The notes under the pieces: generated by a model
What the model was told of the DNA's origin: nothing
What the model saw: only the letters and a program-made list of their open reading frames with translations
Database searches by the model: none
Made by a program: the position numbers and the translations under genes
Part shown: piece after piece, positions 1 through 11,039 of the stretch
How the letters are laid out: every line of letters starts with the position of its first letter
Numbering within the stretch: the first letter of the stretch is position 1
Assembly: GCA_012932295.1 (NCBI GenBank)
Contig: JAAONU010000019.1
Span: 29,020,913-29,084,912, forward strand
Reading direction: 5' to 3'
Length of the DNA: 64,000 nucleotides
Source of the DNA: Cyclina sinensis
Lineage: Eukaryota > Mollusca > Bivalvia > Venerida > Veneridae

Positions 1-154
1 TACAACTAACACAATAAACGCATTTTTATTTAACTGGACAATATAAGAAGTAAGATAGAATAAATCAAGTCAGTTGTAGCAGAAGAAAAAACAGTCTTTT
101 ATTCTATTACTCAATGGTAAAGTAATCCACATTCATATGAACAAAAGAAAAAAA

Positions 155-281
155 CACCAACTATTTCACATCTGAATGTCTTAGAAAATCTTTTCATTTA
201 TGTCGAAACAATAATATTTTTGAACTGAATTAGCATTGCAATATAATCCGACTACTAAAAAATCTCTAAGATTCAAATAGA
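155..281. repeat. Segmental duplication, copy 1, left arm
   Basis: Unique-looking AT-rich sequence that recurs nearly identically at 3583-3713 (shared run begins CACCAACTATTTCACATCTG). In copy 2 this arm runs straight into the right arm; here the two are separated by the repeat element at 282-2611. Bases 1-154 show nothing recognisable. Confidence 0.8.
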
Positions 282-671
282 CAACAAGAAATGTTTGTAA
301 AACATAAATGCCCCCCGGCAGCACCTAATTGCTTGTGGTTGGGCCAAAGCGTTCTCTAGTCGTTTTTAGGATCAAGGTCCCTGTGGCCTTGACCTTTGAC
401 CTAATGACCTCAAAATCAATAGGGTCATTTACTGGTCATGACCAACCAGCATACCAAGTTTGGTGGACCTGGTCAAAGCATTCTCTAGTTATTGATCGGA
501 AACCGTTTTAAGGATGAAAGTCTCTGTGATCTTGACCTTTGACCTAATGACATCAAAATCAATAGGGGTTCATCTACTGTTGATGACCAACCAGCACACC
601 AAGTTTGGTGAACCTAGGTCAAAGCGTTCTCTAGTTATTGATCGGAAACCATTCTTAGGATGAAGGTCCCG

Positions 672-1080
672 TCATTTGTCCATCTATCATGATCTAAAGC
701 CCATTGCAAACATTCTTGCATATGCTGTTGTGTCAATGGGATGTGTATTGCAGGTCGCCATGACCTCAATCCAACATCATGCAATCGATTTCTAGCGGTT
801 TGCGTACTTATGCGCACAGTGGTTGCATTCTGGAAGTCGTTCCGTAACGTGTTTCGGAAACGGTGGCGTCGGATCAATCAGTCCTGGGTTTGAGTCGTTG
901 AATGCTCTCTAGCTACAGATGCAAAACATTTCCAGTCATTTGAAATCGATTTCACACCCTTAAGACGAAGTTCTGAGATACCACAAGGACATTATCAGCC
1001 TGCCTTTGTGAAAGCCCAAACTCCAGCTGTTCATCTCATCTTCAGTAAGATGAACTTGTCGGTTTGCCGAAATGTTTGAA
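672..1080 (-). pseudogene. Tc1-like transposase remnant
   Basis: On the minus strand an open frame reads IRRHRFRNTLRNDF, then TARNRLHDVGLRSWRP, then a stretch ending LQWALDHDRWT. This matches the helix-turn-helix and linker of Tc1/mariner (IS630-superfamily) transposases, in which a T-x-R-x-R-L helix is followed by GL-R-RRP and then by W-A-x-x-H-x-x-WT. Only this N-terminal part survives; the DDE catalytic domain is absent, and sequence further upstream on this strand (to about 1080) has stops in every frame I read. It lies inside the core array of the surrounding element, with array sequence resuming at about 1374, so it is a later insertion. Dead copy. Confidence 0.6.
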
Positions 1081-1373
1081 TTTCAAACAAGTTTGACAAT
1101 TACACAAGAAAGATCTTGCTGCATGTTATCATGTATATGAAGGCACATGGCCATATATCACCATATTTCCATGGTTATTGCTTTCCTAGTGCTTCTCGTG
1201 CAAAGTGTACAAGATATATCCATTGTACTACAGGCTTAATATATCGGTAATCTGCTTTCACATGGCGATAATACGAATGAAATATCTAGTGTCAAAACGT
1301 GACCCTTTAGTATATGTACCCTTCGGCAGAGGGTATAAAGTTTTCAGATCAGGAATGTTTCGTTGTCTTCTGA

Positions 1374-2510
1374 GCTCTAGTCGTTTTTAGGATCAAGGTC
1401 CCTGTGGCCTTGACCTTTGACCTAATGACCTCAAAATCAATAGGGGTCATTTACTGGTCATGACCAACCAGCATACCAAGTTTGGTGAACCTGGGTCAAA
1501 GCATTCTCTAGTTATTGATCGGAAACCGTTTTAAGGATGAAAGTCTCTGTGATCTTGACCTTTGACCTAATGACATCAAAATCAATAGGGGGTCATCTTC
1601 TGTTGATGACCAACCAGCATACCAAGTTTAGTGAACTAAGGTCAAAGCGTTCTCTAGTTATTGATAGGAAACCGTTTTAAGGATGAAAGTCTCTGTGATC
1701 TTGACCTTTGACCTAATGACCTCAAAGTCAAAAGGGGTCATCTACTGGTGATGACTAACCAGCATACTAAGATTGGTGAACCTAGGTCAAAGCATTCTCT
1801 AGTTATTGATCGGAAACCGTTTTAAGGATGAAAGTCTCTATGATCTTGACCTAATGACCTCAAAGTCAATAGGGGTCATCTACTGGTGATGACCAACCAG
1901 CACACCAAGTTTGGTGAACCTAGGTCAAAGCGTTCTCTAGTTATTGATCGGAAACCATTTTTAGGATGAAGGTCCCTGTGAGCTTGACCTTTGACCTAAT
2001 GACCTCAAAATCAATAGGGGTCATCTACTGGAGATGACCAACCAGCACACCAAGTTTGGTGAACCTAGGTCAAAGCGTTCTCTAGTTATTGATCGGAAAC
2101 CATTTTTAGGATGAAAGTCCCTGTGAGCTTGACCTTTGACCTAATGACCTCAAAATCAATAGGGGTCATCTACTGGTGATGACCAACCAGCATACTAAGT
2201 TTGGTGAACCTAGGTCAAAGCGTTCTCTAGTTATTGGTCGGAAACCGTTTCTACCTACAAGGTCAATGTGACCTTGACCTTTGACCCATTGACCCCAAAA
2301 TCAATAGGGGTCATCTACTGGTGATGGACAATCATCCTCCCAAGTTTGAAGTTCCTAGGCCTAAGCGTTCTTTAGGTATTGGTCAGAAACCGTTTCTACC
2401 TACAAGGCAATGTGACCTTGACCTTTGACCCCTTGACCCTAAAATCAATAGGGGTCATCTACTGGTGATGGACAATCATCCTACCAAGTTTGAAGTTCCT
2501 ACGCCTAAGC
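1374..2510. repeat. Tandem core array, about 145-bp unit
   Basis: This is the main part of the core of the element at 282-2611. GTTATTGATCGGAAACC recurs about every 144-146 bp, and each unit carries the direct-repeat pair TGACCTTTGACC. The last two units diverge (GTTATTGGTCGGAAACC, GACCCATTGACCCC), consistent with ageing at the array edge. Confidence 0.8.
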
Positions 2511-2611
2511 ATTCTTTAGTTATTGGTCGGAAACCATTTGGTCTACGGACCGACCGACAGACAGACAAATGCAAAGCAATATACCCCCACTTCTTTGAAG
2601 GGGGGGCATGA

Positions 2612-3028
2612 TAATTTCATTATTAAAGATAGCTGCTATTCCATGAACACACACAACACGCAAGCACGCACGCACACACTCACACAAACACATGTCAATA
2701 AAATAAAAAAGGTCTGAACCAACATAAAAGAAAACAGCAAAAGATAATAATCAAAACTGAGAAAGCATTTAAACTAAAGATATCCAAATTTTACTTTTGC
2801 CAAAACAGAAAACATATTTTCACTCAAACACCTTTAAGAATTACATTCAATGCTGATAAAGAAACTATTACATATATACACAGTTTTTAAAACAAGCTTT
2901 AAAAGCCACTGAAGTTTTCTATATAAGCCAGTACAGACCAGCAAAATAATGTAAGACATCTTACAGAACTATACTCTTGCTACTAAAACACATAGAAAAT
3001 GTACTTTCACTACAATAGATTAATCCGA
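2612..3028. repeat. Segmental duplication, copy 1, right arm
   Basis: Near-identical to 3714-4136 (shared start TTTCATTATTAAAGATAGC). It contains a CA/CG-rich microsatellite at about 2648-2695. Bases 3029-3582 between the two copies are AT-rich and hold nothing I can identify. Confidence 0.8.
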
Positions 3029-3582
3029 GGGTACAGCTTTCAGATATACTTATTTCAATTACTTAAAACTTTATACGTACTAGTAATAGATGTCAATGTG
3101 TTTCAAGTTCGGTAACCAATTGAGCTCTTTATGAATTTATTACAGGTTTTGTGTTGTAAATTATTGTGCTAGTTGTATTTCATTGTCTTCTGGGCTCTTT
3201 TTTTTCATTTGTTTTTAGTTCACTCTGATTAATGCAATAAATTTTTCTCCATTTCCAGTTTACGGTATACTTGTTTTGTTTTACATGACCAAATAACCGT
3301 CAGGAAACTTTTACAGAAACAGAAACGTTATGTCCTAATATAATTCTAGTATTGTCTGGTTCCTTTCAAAGAGATGTCCTTGTTCACTGACCTATGTCTT
3401 GATCACATCAAAGAAGTTTCATCAGTAACAACATAAAAACGGGATTTTTTTTCAGTCGTAACTTCATGGAGCATTGAGGAATTCTGAAAGAACATATGTC
3501 AAATTTTCTAAAAAATATCTTGAGGATGCGCCCTGTAGATAACTTCAGTCTTCCATTTCAGGGTCGGTGGCTCAGAAACATA

Positions 3583-4136
3583 CACCAACTATTTCACATC
3601 TGAATGTCTTAGAAAATCTTTTCATTTATGTCGAAACAATAATATTTTTGAACTGAGCTGAATCAGCATTGAAATCTAATCCAAAAAATCTTTAACATTC
3701 AAGTAGACAGTATTTTCATTATTAAAGATAGCTGCTAATTTGCTATTCCACAAACACACACAACACGCAAGCAAGCACGCACACACACGTGTTACATGTA
3801 AATAAAATTAATAGGTTTTAAACCAACATAAAAGAAAACAGCAAAAGAAAATAATCAAAACTGAGAAAGCATTTAAACTAAAGATATCCAAATTTTACAA
3901 TTTGTGTCAAAACAGAAAACATACTTTCACTCAAACACCTAAAAGAATTACATTCCATGCTGATAAGGAAACTATTACATACGTACACAGTTTTTAAAAC
4001 AAGCTTTAAAAGCCACTGAAGTTTTCTATATAAGCCAGTACAGACCAACAAAATAATGTAAGACATCTTACAGAACTATACTCTTGCTACTAAAACACAA
4101 AGAAAATGTACTTTCACTACAATATATTAATCTGAG
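3583..4136. repeat. Segmental duplication, copy 2 (uninterrupted)
   Basis: Repeats both arms of copy 1 (155-281 and 2612-3028) as one continuous stretch joined at about 3713, showing the state before the 2.3-kb element inserted in copy 1. A few substitutions and a small extra run (AATTTGCT at about 3738) separate the copies. Confidence 0.8.
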
Positions 4137-4221
4137 ATAGAAATGAAAAGAATTATGGACATAATTTGGTACTTAAATCTTATTCAAAACAAAAATAACT
4201 TGAAATGGGTTTTTGATTGAA

Positions 4222-5011
4222 CAAAAACATATGTCTCCCCCCAGCCAGTTGCTGCAGGTAGTACTGAGTCAGACGATTGTAAAATATGACATTTAACCTC
4301 CAAGTGTGACCTTGACCTTGAGACACCGCACCCGCAAAGTGGGTTCTGCACGTCACCTTGATGAGGTGAACATCTGACCCAAGTTTCATAAAAATCCTTC
4401 AAGGGCTATTGAAGATACAGAGCGGACACGATTTTGTGGCATTTGACATTTAACCTCCAAGTGTGACCTTGACCTTGAGACACCACACCCGCAAAGTGGG
4501 TTCTGCATGTCGCCTTGATGAGGTGAACATCTGACCCAAGTTTCATAAAAATCCTTCAAGGGCTTTTGAAGATACAGAGCGGACACAATTTTGTGGCATT
4601 TGACATTTAACCTCCAAGTGTGACCTTGACCTTGAGACACCACAGCCACAAAGTGTGTTCTGCACGTCGCCTTGATGAGGTGAACATCTGACCCAAGTTT
4701 CATAAAAATCCTTCAAGGGCTTTTGAAGATACAGAGCGGACACGATTTTGTGGCATTTGACATTTAACCTCCAAGTGTGACCTTGCCCTTGAGACACCAC
4801 ACTCGCAAAGTGGGTTCTGCACGTCGCCTTGATGAGGTGAACATCTGACCAAAGTTTCATAAAAATCCTTCAAGGGCTTTGGAAGATACAGAACGGACAC
4901 GATTTTGTGACGGACAGACAGACAGACGGACAGACGGACGGACGGACAGACGGACGGACAACCAGGGGAAAAACAATATGTCTCCCCCATTTTTGGGGGG
5001 AGACATAATTC
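4222..5011. mobile_element. Pearl-like element with ATGTCTCCCCC ends and 157-bp core
   Basis: Left end ATATGTCTCCCCCC, right end hairpin around ATTTTTGGGGGGAGACAT. The core at about 4270-4910 is four units with an exact 157-bp period, each with GTGACCTTGACCTTGAGACACC, AAGTGGGTTCTGCA and CTTCAAGGGCTTTTGAAG. A long (GACAGACG)n/(GACGGAC)n tail spans 4913-4965. Open minus-strand frames of about 70-130 codons here only reflect the 157-bp unit, which is not a multiple of three, and are not genes. Confidence 0.8.
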
Positions 5012-5250
5012 AGGCAAGCAATATACAATATTTACAATATTCATAAAATCTGAGTGAAAAATGAAAAAAAAAACAACCTTTTTCAATCTATTTTATCTGA
5101 GATAAATATAAACAATATACAAACTAGCCCTTTCAATTTACTTTATAATGAAAATAAATGTGTAAATATTCTGATTCAATGTTGTTATTTGTTTAGGGAT
5201 TCTTTGGTATAAAGTTCCTGGTAAATTACATCTGCTGACTTTTTAAACGC

Positions 5251-5419
5251 TCATGAGGACATTTGAGTGTGTAGATGATTCAACTGAGCAGTCAATTTGT
5301 CTTCTGGCAACATGATCTGGTGAATGGGGAAATAGACAGAAGTAGGTAACAAATTAAGTCCAAAGAATTGTTTCAGCTGGGCATTCTGTGAAGTATGATG
5401 ATGAGAATTCACTCCAGCA
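5251..5419 (-). CDS. Terminal coding exon of an unidentified minus-strand gene
   Basis: Going down the minus strand, the acceptor TCTTTTGCCAG at 5420 is followed by one base completing a split codon, then 55 codons and a TGA at 5251-5253. The peptide includes NSHHHTSQNAQLKQFFG, LLPTSVYFPIHQIML and ends LNHLHTQMSS. Codon use and the lack of any repeat similarity mark it as host coding sequence set between two repeat elements. I do not recognise the family. It has a short polar start, a hydrophobic middle and an amphipathic C-terminal helix, and no obvious membrane segment. The acceptor requires an upstream exon ending in phase 2; the nearest exon-like stretch (8074-8116) ends in another phase, so at least one exon is missing from my reading or that exon is unrelated. 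Confidence 0.55.
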
Positions 5420-5511
5420 CTGGCAAAAGATTTTTTTTATATAAAAAAAAACAAGTAAGACATTGCAATTACAACCATTTTAAAACCATCATTCCATACT
5501 AATATTAGATA

Positions 5512-7951
5512 AACAAAAGGGCCATGATGGCCCTAAATCGCTCACCTGAGTCTCACTGCTCATGTTACAAAAATCGTTATTGGCTTTTATGGGTGCAAGT
5601 TTGAATAAGTTTGCAATAAGTTTGAAGACTCTGGGTGTAATGGTACTCAAATTTTTTAGCAGAAATAGTTTTACTCTACAGGTCCCAGTGACTTTGACCT
5701 TTGACCTACAGACCCCAAAAACAATAGGGTTCTTCTAATATAATTACCCTATAAAGTTTGAAGGTTCTGGGTGTAATGATAATTTAGTTAATGAGCAGAA
5801 ACAGTTTTCATTCTACAGGTCCCTGTGACCTTGACTTTTGACCTACTGACCCCAAAAATGATTGTGTTCTTTTACTGAGTAAAGAAAATCATCCTATGAA
5901 GTTTGAAGGCTCTGGGTAAAATGGTACTCCAGTTACTGAGCAGAAACAGTTTTCACTCTACAGGTCCCTATGAACTAAACCTTTGACCTATGGACCCTAA
6001 AAGCAATAGGGTTCTTATAATACAATTATCCTATAAAGTTTGAAGGCTCTGGGTGAAATGGTACTACAGTTACTCTGCAGAAATAGTTTTCACTCTACAG
6101 GTCCCTGTGACCCTGACCTTTGACATACTAGCCCCAAAAACAATATGGTTCTTCTATTTAGTAAAAGCAATCATCCTATGAAGCTTGGAGGCTCTGGGGG
6201 AAATGGTAATCCTGTTATTGAGTGGAAACGGTTTTCACTCTAGAGGTCCCTCTGACCTTGACCTTTGACCTACTGACCCAAAACACAAAAGGGATTTTTT
6301 GTACTCAATAAGGGCAATAACCCTGTGAAGTTTGAAGGCTTTGGGTCAACTGGTACTCAAGTTATTGAAAGGAAACAAGTGTGAAAGACAGACAGACAAA
6401 CAGACACCCATGGACAAGGCAAAAACAGTATGTCTCCATCAGAAGGGCGGGGTTGGGGGGAGACATAACAATGAACAATTGAGTTTCAGAGCAGCAGATT
6501 TTTAAAGTTTTCCCTATATAAATCCTTGTGTAAAATCAAATGACCCCCTGGGTGGGGCCAGTTTTGACCCCAGGGTCAAGATTTGAACAAACTTGGTAGA
6601 GGTCCACTAGAGAATGCTGCAAATCAAATATCTAAACTCTAGGCCTTGTGGTTTCGGACAAGATTTTTAAAACTTTTCCTATAAAACTCTACGTAAAACA
6701 TGTGACCCCTAGGGCGAGGCCATTTTTGACCCAGGGGCTATGATTTGAACAAACTTGGTAGAGGTCTAGTAGACAATGCTGTACACCAAATATCTTAACT
6801 CTAGGTCTTGTGGTATCTGAAAAGAAAATTTTTAAAGTTTTTTCCTATATAACTCTATGTAAAACATGTGACCACTGGGGCGGGGCAATTTTTGACCCAG
6901 GGGCTATGATTTGAACAAACTTGGTAGAGGTCCTCTACACAATGCTACATACCAAATATCTAAGCTGTAGGCATTGTGGTTTCTGAGAAGAAGACTTTAA
7001 AAGATTTCCTATATAAGCCTATGTAAAATCAATTGACCCCCGGGGTGGGGCCTATTTTGACCCAGTGGCTATGATTTGAACAAACTTAGTAGAGGTCCAC
7101 TGGACAATGCTACACACCAAATATCTAAACTCTAGGCCTTGCGGTTTCTGACAAGAAGATTTTTAAAAGTTTTTCCTATATAACTCTATGTAAAACATGT
7201 GACCCCTGAGGTGGGGCCATTTTTGACCCAAGAGCCATGATTTGAACAAACTTGGTAGAGGTTCACTGGACAATGCTGCACACCAAATATCTAAACTCTA
7301 GGCCTTGCGATTTCTGACAAGAAGATTTTTTAAAGTTTTTCCTATATAACTCTATGTAAAACATGTGACTCCTGGGGCAGTGCCATTTTTGACCCAGGAG
7401 CCATGATTTGAACAATGATATGTAAAATCAATTGACCCCCAGGGTGGGGCCTATTTTGACCCAGTGGCTATGATTTGAACAAACTTAGTAGAGGTCCACT
7501 GGACAATGCTGCACACCAAATATCTTAACTCTAGGCCTTTCGGTTTCTGACAAGAAGATTTTTTAAAGTTTTTCCTATATAAATCTATGTAAAACATGTG
7601 ACCCCTGAGGCGGGGCCATTTTTGACTCAGGAGCCATGATTTGAACAAACTTGGTAGAGGTCCACTAGATGATGCTTCATACCAAATATCTAAGCTCCAG
7701 GCCTTGAGGTTTCGGAGAAGAAGATTTTAAAGATCGAACTTTTTAAATCTAATTTTAGCTCCAGTGAACCAGAAATGCAATGGACCAGAACCATTTGAAC
7801 AACCTTGGTAGAGCTTCATGCAAGGCATATCCCAGGCAAGTTTCATTTAATTTGGCCCTTTGGTTTCAGAGGAAATGTCATTTGAATGAAAAGCTGACGA
7901 CAGATGGACGACAGAGAAAGACTGATCAGAAAGTGCTCAGGTGAGCTAAAA
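5512..7951. mobile_element. Pearl-like element, GCTCACCTGAG ends, composite core
   Basis: Opens with GGGCCATGATGGCCCT and CGCTCACCTGAG, closes with CTCAGGTGAGCTAAAAA after a GACGACAGATGGACGACAG tail. The core is of two kinds. About 5640-6370 carries ACAGGTCCCTGTGACC-type units and its own tail (GACAGACAGACAAACAGAC) and end (GGGGGGAGACATAAC at 6455-6469). About 6470-7740 carries units with GGTAGAGGTCCACTAGACAATGC and CTATATAACTCTATGTAAAAC. The first block therefore looks like an element of a different end type nested in, or recombined with, the second. Confidence 0.7.
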
Positions 7952-8073
7952 AGTTACTGAAAAAAAACATGGACAATCCATATTATAATTCAATTTAGAC
8001 AGAATTCTGACAAATTTGGTGGACACACTTATCACATATTAGTCATGGGTTAAATACTAGGCAAAAGTTACAC

Positions 8074-8116
8074 CCTTATCATTATCAATGTTTGATGTAA
8101 TATTCCTTAATTTTTC
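8074..8116 (-). CDS. Possible small internal exon, second gene
   Basis: Acceptor TATCTTTGCAG at 8117-8127 (minus strand) is followed by a single open frame, EKLRNITSNIDNDK, and a possible donor GGTGTAAC (exon end 8074, phase 1) or GTAACT (exon end 8072, phase 0). Both other frames contain stops. It lies between repeat elements in the same orientation as the terminal exon at 5251-5419 and could belong to the same transcript, but neither donor gives the phase 2 that exon needs. Helical, charged, no family recognised. Confidence 0.3.
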
Positions 8117-8496
8117 CTGCAAAGATAAAGAATACAGTACAGTACAACTCAATACTGCATAAGATAACAATAAGCTACAGAAAAAGAAACAGACAAAATA
8201 GTTCTTGAACACTCTGGAGGCTAAAGAATATTCACCTGGATTATTTTTCAAAGAAAGGGTCGTGTTAAATAAATACTGTATTAAAGCATTAATGACAAGA
8301 ACCCATTAAGTTTATTAGTCATAAACAGTCTGGTGGTTTTTGAACACAGGTAGTATAAAAGCATACATGTACATTTCAAAGTTCACACACTGGCTAAGAA
8401 TCTTTTCTGGTAAATACAGGATAGACCCAGAAAACCATGAAATGACAGGACCTGTGCCAAGTATTTCACTATCATTATATATATGTCACAAACAGA

Positions 8497-10496
8497 AACA
8501 AGAGGGCCATGATGGCCCTGGATCGCTCACCTGAGTACTTTGGCTGTAGGTTTGCTGTTAAGCAGTATTTCATTTTTTAATTGAAAATATGTAAGTGCCT
8601 ACAAGCCAAATATGTAAAATATCAGTCAATAAATAAAGGCTCTATGACAGAAAGTAGAAATATCTATTATAAGCTATGGTGACCTTGACCTTGACCCAGT
8701 GACCTCAAACCCTACCCATGGGTAGAGGTCCATGCAAGGAACCTCTATACTGAATATCAAAGATATTGGTCAATAAATGAAGGCTCTATGAAGTACGGTA
8801 GATAAATCTACTTTTAGCCTCCGTGGCCTTTAACCTAATTTAATAATTTGAAAAAGCTTGATAAAGCTTGCCTTGTGCTAAATTTTAAAATTCTAGGCCT
8901 TGTGGTTTCAGACAAGAAGATTTTTAAAGATTTTCTTATATGTTGTTATTTAAAACTTGTGACCCCGTGGGCGGGGCCAATACTGACCCCAGGGACATTT
9001 TTCTAACAAACTTGGTAAAGGTCCACTAGACAATGCTGCATACCAAATATCTTAACTCTAGGCCTTGTGGTTTCTGACAAGAAGATTTTTAAAGTTTTTC
9101 CTATATAATTCTATGTAAAACATGTGACCCCTAGGGCGGGGCCTATTTTGACCAAGGGGCCATGATTTGAACAAACTTGATAGAGGTCCATCAGATAATG
9201 CTGCACACTAAATATCTTAACTCTAGGCCTTGTTGTTTATGACAAGAAGATTTTTAAAACCTTTTCCTATATAACTCTCTGTAAAACATGTGACCCCTGG
9301 GGCGGGGCCATTTTTTGACCTAGGGTCCATGACTTAAACAAAACTTGGTAGAGGTCCTCTAGACAATGCTTCATACAAAATATCTTAACTCTAAGCCTTA
9401 TGGTTTCTTCTGTGAAGATTTTTAAAACCTTTTCCTTTATAACTCTATGTAAACAAGTGACCCCAGGGCTGGGCCTGTTTTGACCCAGTGGCAATGATTT
9501 GAACAAACTTAGTAGAGGTCCACTAGACACTGCTACACACCAAATACCTAAGCTCTATAACTTACGGTTTTTGACAAGAATATTTTTTAAGATTTTCCTA
9601 TATAACCCTATGTAAAACAAGTGACCCCTGGGGTGGGGCCATTTTTGACCTAGAGGCCATGATTTGAACAAACTTTGTAGAGGTCCACTAGACAATGCTA
9701 TAACCAAATATCTTAACTCTAGGTCTTGTGGTATCTGAAAAGAAGATTTTTTAAGATTTTCCTATATAACTCTATGTAAAACAAGTGACCCCTGGGGTGG
9801 GGCCATTTTTGACCTAGAGGCCATGATTTGAACAAACTTGGTAGAGGTCCACTAGACAATGCTATACATCAAATATCTTAACTCTAGGTCTTGTGGTATC
9901 TGAAAAGAAGATTTTTTAAGATTTTCCTATATAACTCTATGTAAAACAAGTGACCCCTGGGGTGGGGCCATTTTTGACCCAGAGGCCATGATTTGAACAA
10001 ACTTGGTAGAGGTCCACTAGACAATGCTACATACCAAATATCTTAACTCTAGGCCTTCTTGTTTCTGACAAGAAGATTTTCAAGTATTCCCTATATAACT
10101 CTATGTAAAGTCAACTGACCCCTGGGGTGGGGTCAGTTTTGACCCTAGGGACATGATTTGAACAAACTTGGTAGAGGTCCACTAGATGATTCTTCATACC
10201 AAATATCAAAGCTCCAGGCCTTGTGGTTTTGGAGAAGAAGATTTTTAAAGAGCCAACTTCTAAAATCTATTTTTAGCTCCAGTGAACCAGAAATGCAATG
10301 GACCAGAACCATTTGAACAATCTTGGTAGAACTTCATGCAAGGAACATCCCAGGCAAGTTTCATTAAATTTGCCCCATTGGTTTCAGAGGAGATGTAGTT
10401 TGAATGAAAAGTTGACGACGGCCGGCCGACGGACGACAGATAAAGACCGATCAGAAAAGCTCACCCTGATCACTTTGTGCTCAGGTGAGCTAAAAA
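8497..10496. mobile_element. Pearl-like element, GCTCACCTGAG ends
   Basis: Starts ACAAGAGGGCCATGATGG, then CGCTCACCTGAG, and ends CTCAGGTGAGCTAAAAA after GACGGCCGGCCGACGGACGAC. About eleven core units of 130-150 bp contain TTGAACAAACTTGGTAGAGG, CTAGACAATGC and the ACCAAATATCTTAACTC block. Closely related copies lie at 26025-27595 and 48610-50873. Confidence 0.8.
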
Positions 10497-11039
10497 CACA
10501 CACTACAAGAACTTAGTTCAACTGGTTCTGTTTTTGATTGAGAAATAACTGAAGGTTCTTGCATGATTTTTTCTCTAATTCAATCTGTTCTTCCTTTGAT
10601 CATTTCAATCTTGCTGTTCTCTATCTGAAAAGAATTGAAAATGAGGATATAAGCTTTAATTAATTATACAGTATCAACACTTTCTGGTTTTTAGCTAAAT
10701 ATGATGGTGACTTCAACAACCTTCCTTGATGACAGTCTGGTTTTTGCTTATTCTAACAGTTTAGTTACAAGAGAAATGAAAAAATGTTAAAATAGTCACA
10801 GCTGTACCAGGATTTTCATGACATATACACACAATCGCTCTTAAATCATTAATCACTCCAAAGCCATCTAGTCCAAAAGCCTCTTGTTAAATCTATTTAT
10901 TATGTTCTATGAGTACGTGTAAGTTCACAATGTCATAATAAATGATCAGATCACCCAACTTTCACTGATAATCTATAAGAATGCTTAGTTAATACAATAA
11001 GAATAAAATATAAACCAATTTGTTGATAATCTATAACAA
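10497..11039. other. Unique intergenic or intronic sequence, no firm gene
   Basis: AT-rich, non-repetitive. On the minus strand it contains a good acceptor (CAATTCTTTTCAG, ending near 10627) followed by purine-rich sequence, but all three frames close within about 15 codons, so I do not call an exon. Confidence 0.4.

Larger units (their letters stand above)
282..2611. mobile_element. Pearl-like non-autonomous element, ATGCCCCC-type ends
   Basis: It opens with ACAAGAAATG and then AAATGCCCCCC, and closes with GGGGGGCATGATAA, so its ends are inverted complements. The body is about ten units of roughly 145 bp, each with GACCTTTGACCTAATGACC, TCAATAGGGGTCAT and CTAGTTATTGATCGGAAACC. The last units are followed by a GACCGACCGACAGACAGAC tail. 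A Tc1-like remnant interrupts the core at about 671-1373. The duplicated segment at 3583-4136 lacks the whole block and so acts as the empty site. No coding potential is expected; short open frames here are by-products of the repeat. Confidence 0.75.

Noticed and set aside
4270..4910. Regular repeats that might suggest a CRISPR array
   Set aside because: Units are contiguous near-identical 157-bp blocks without short repeats and unique spacers, in a eukaryotic genome. The same applies to all arrays here.
4180..5086. Overlapping minus-strand open frames of 69-128 codons with repeated sequence
   Set aside because: They follow the 157-bp tandem unit and the GACGGAC tail of a repeat element; the repeated peptide comes from the DNA repeat, with no splice sites or known domain.
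10540..10632. Possible terminal exon after a good acceptor (CAATTCTTTTCAG) on the minus strand
   Set aside because: All three frames close quickly; the best-looking peptide (SKEEQIELEKKS) begins only after an in-frame TGA. Could be untranslated or decayed.
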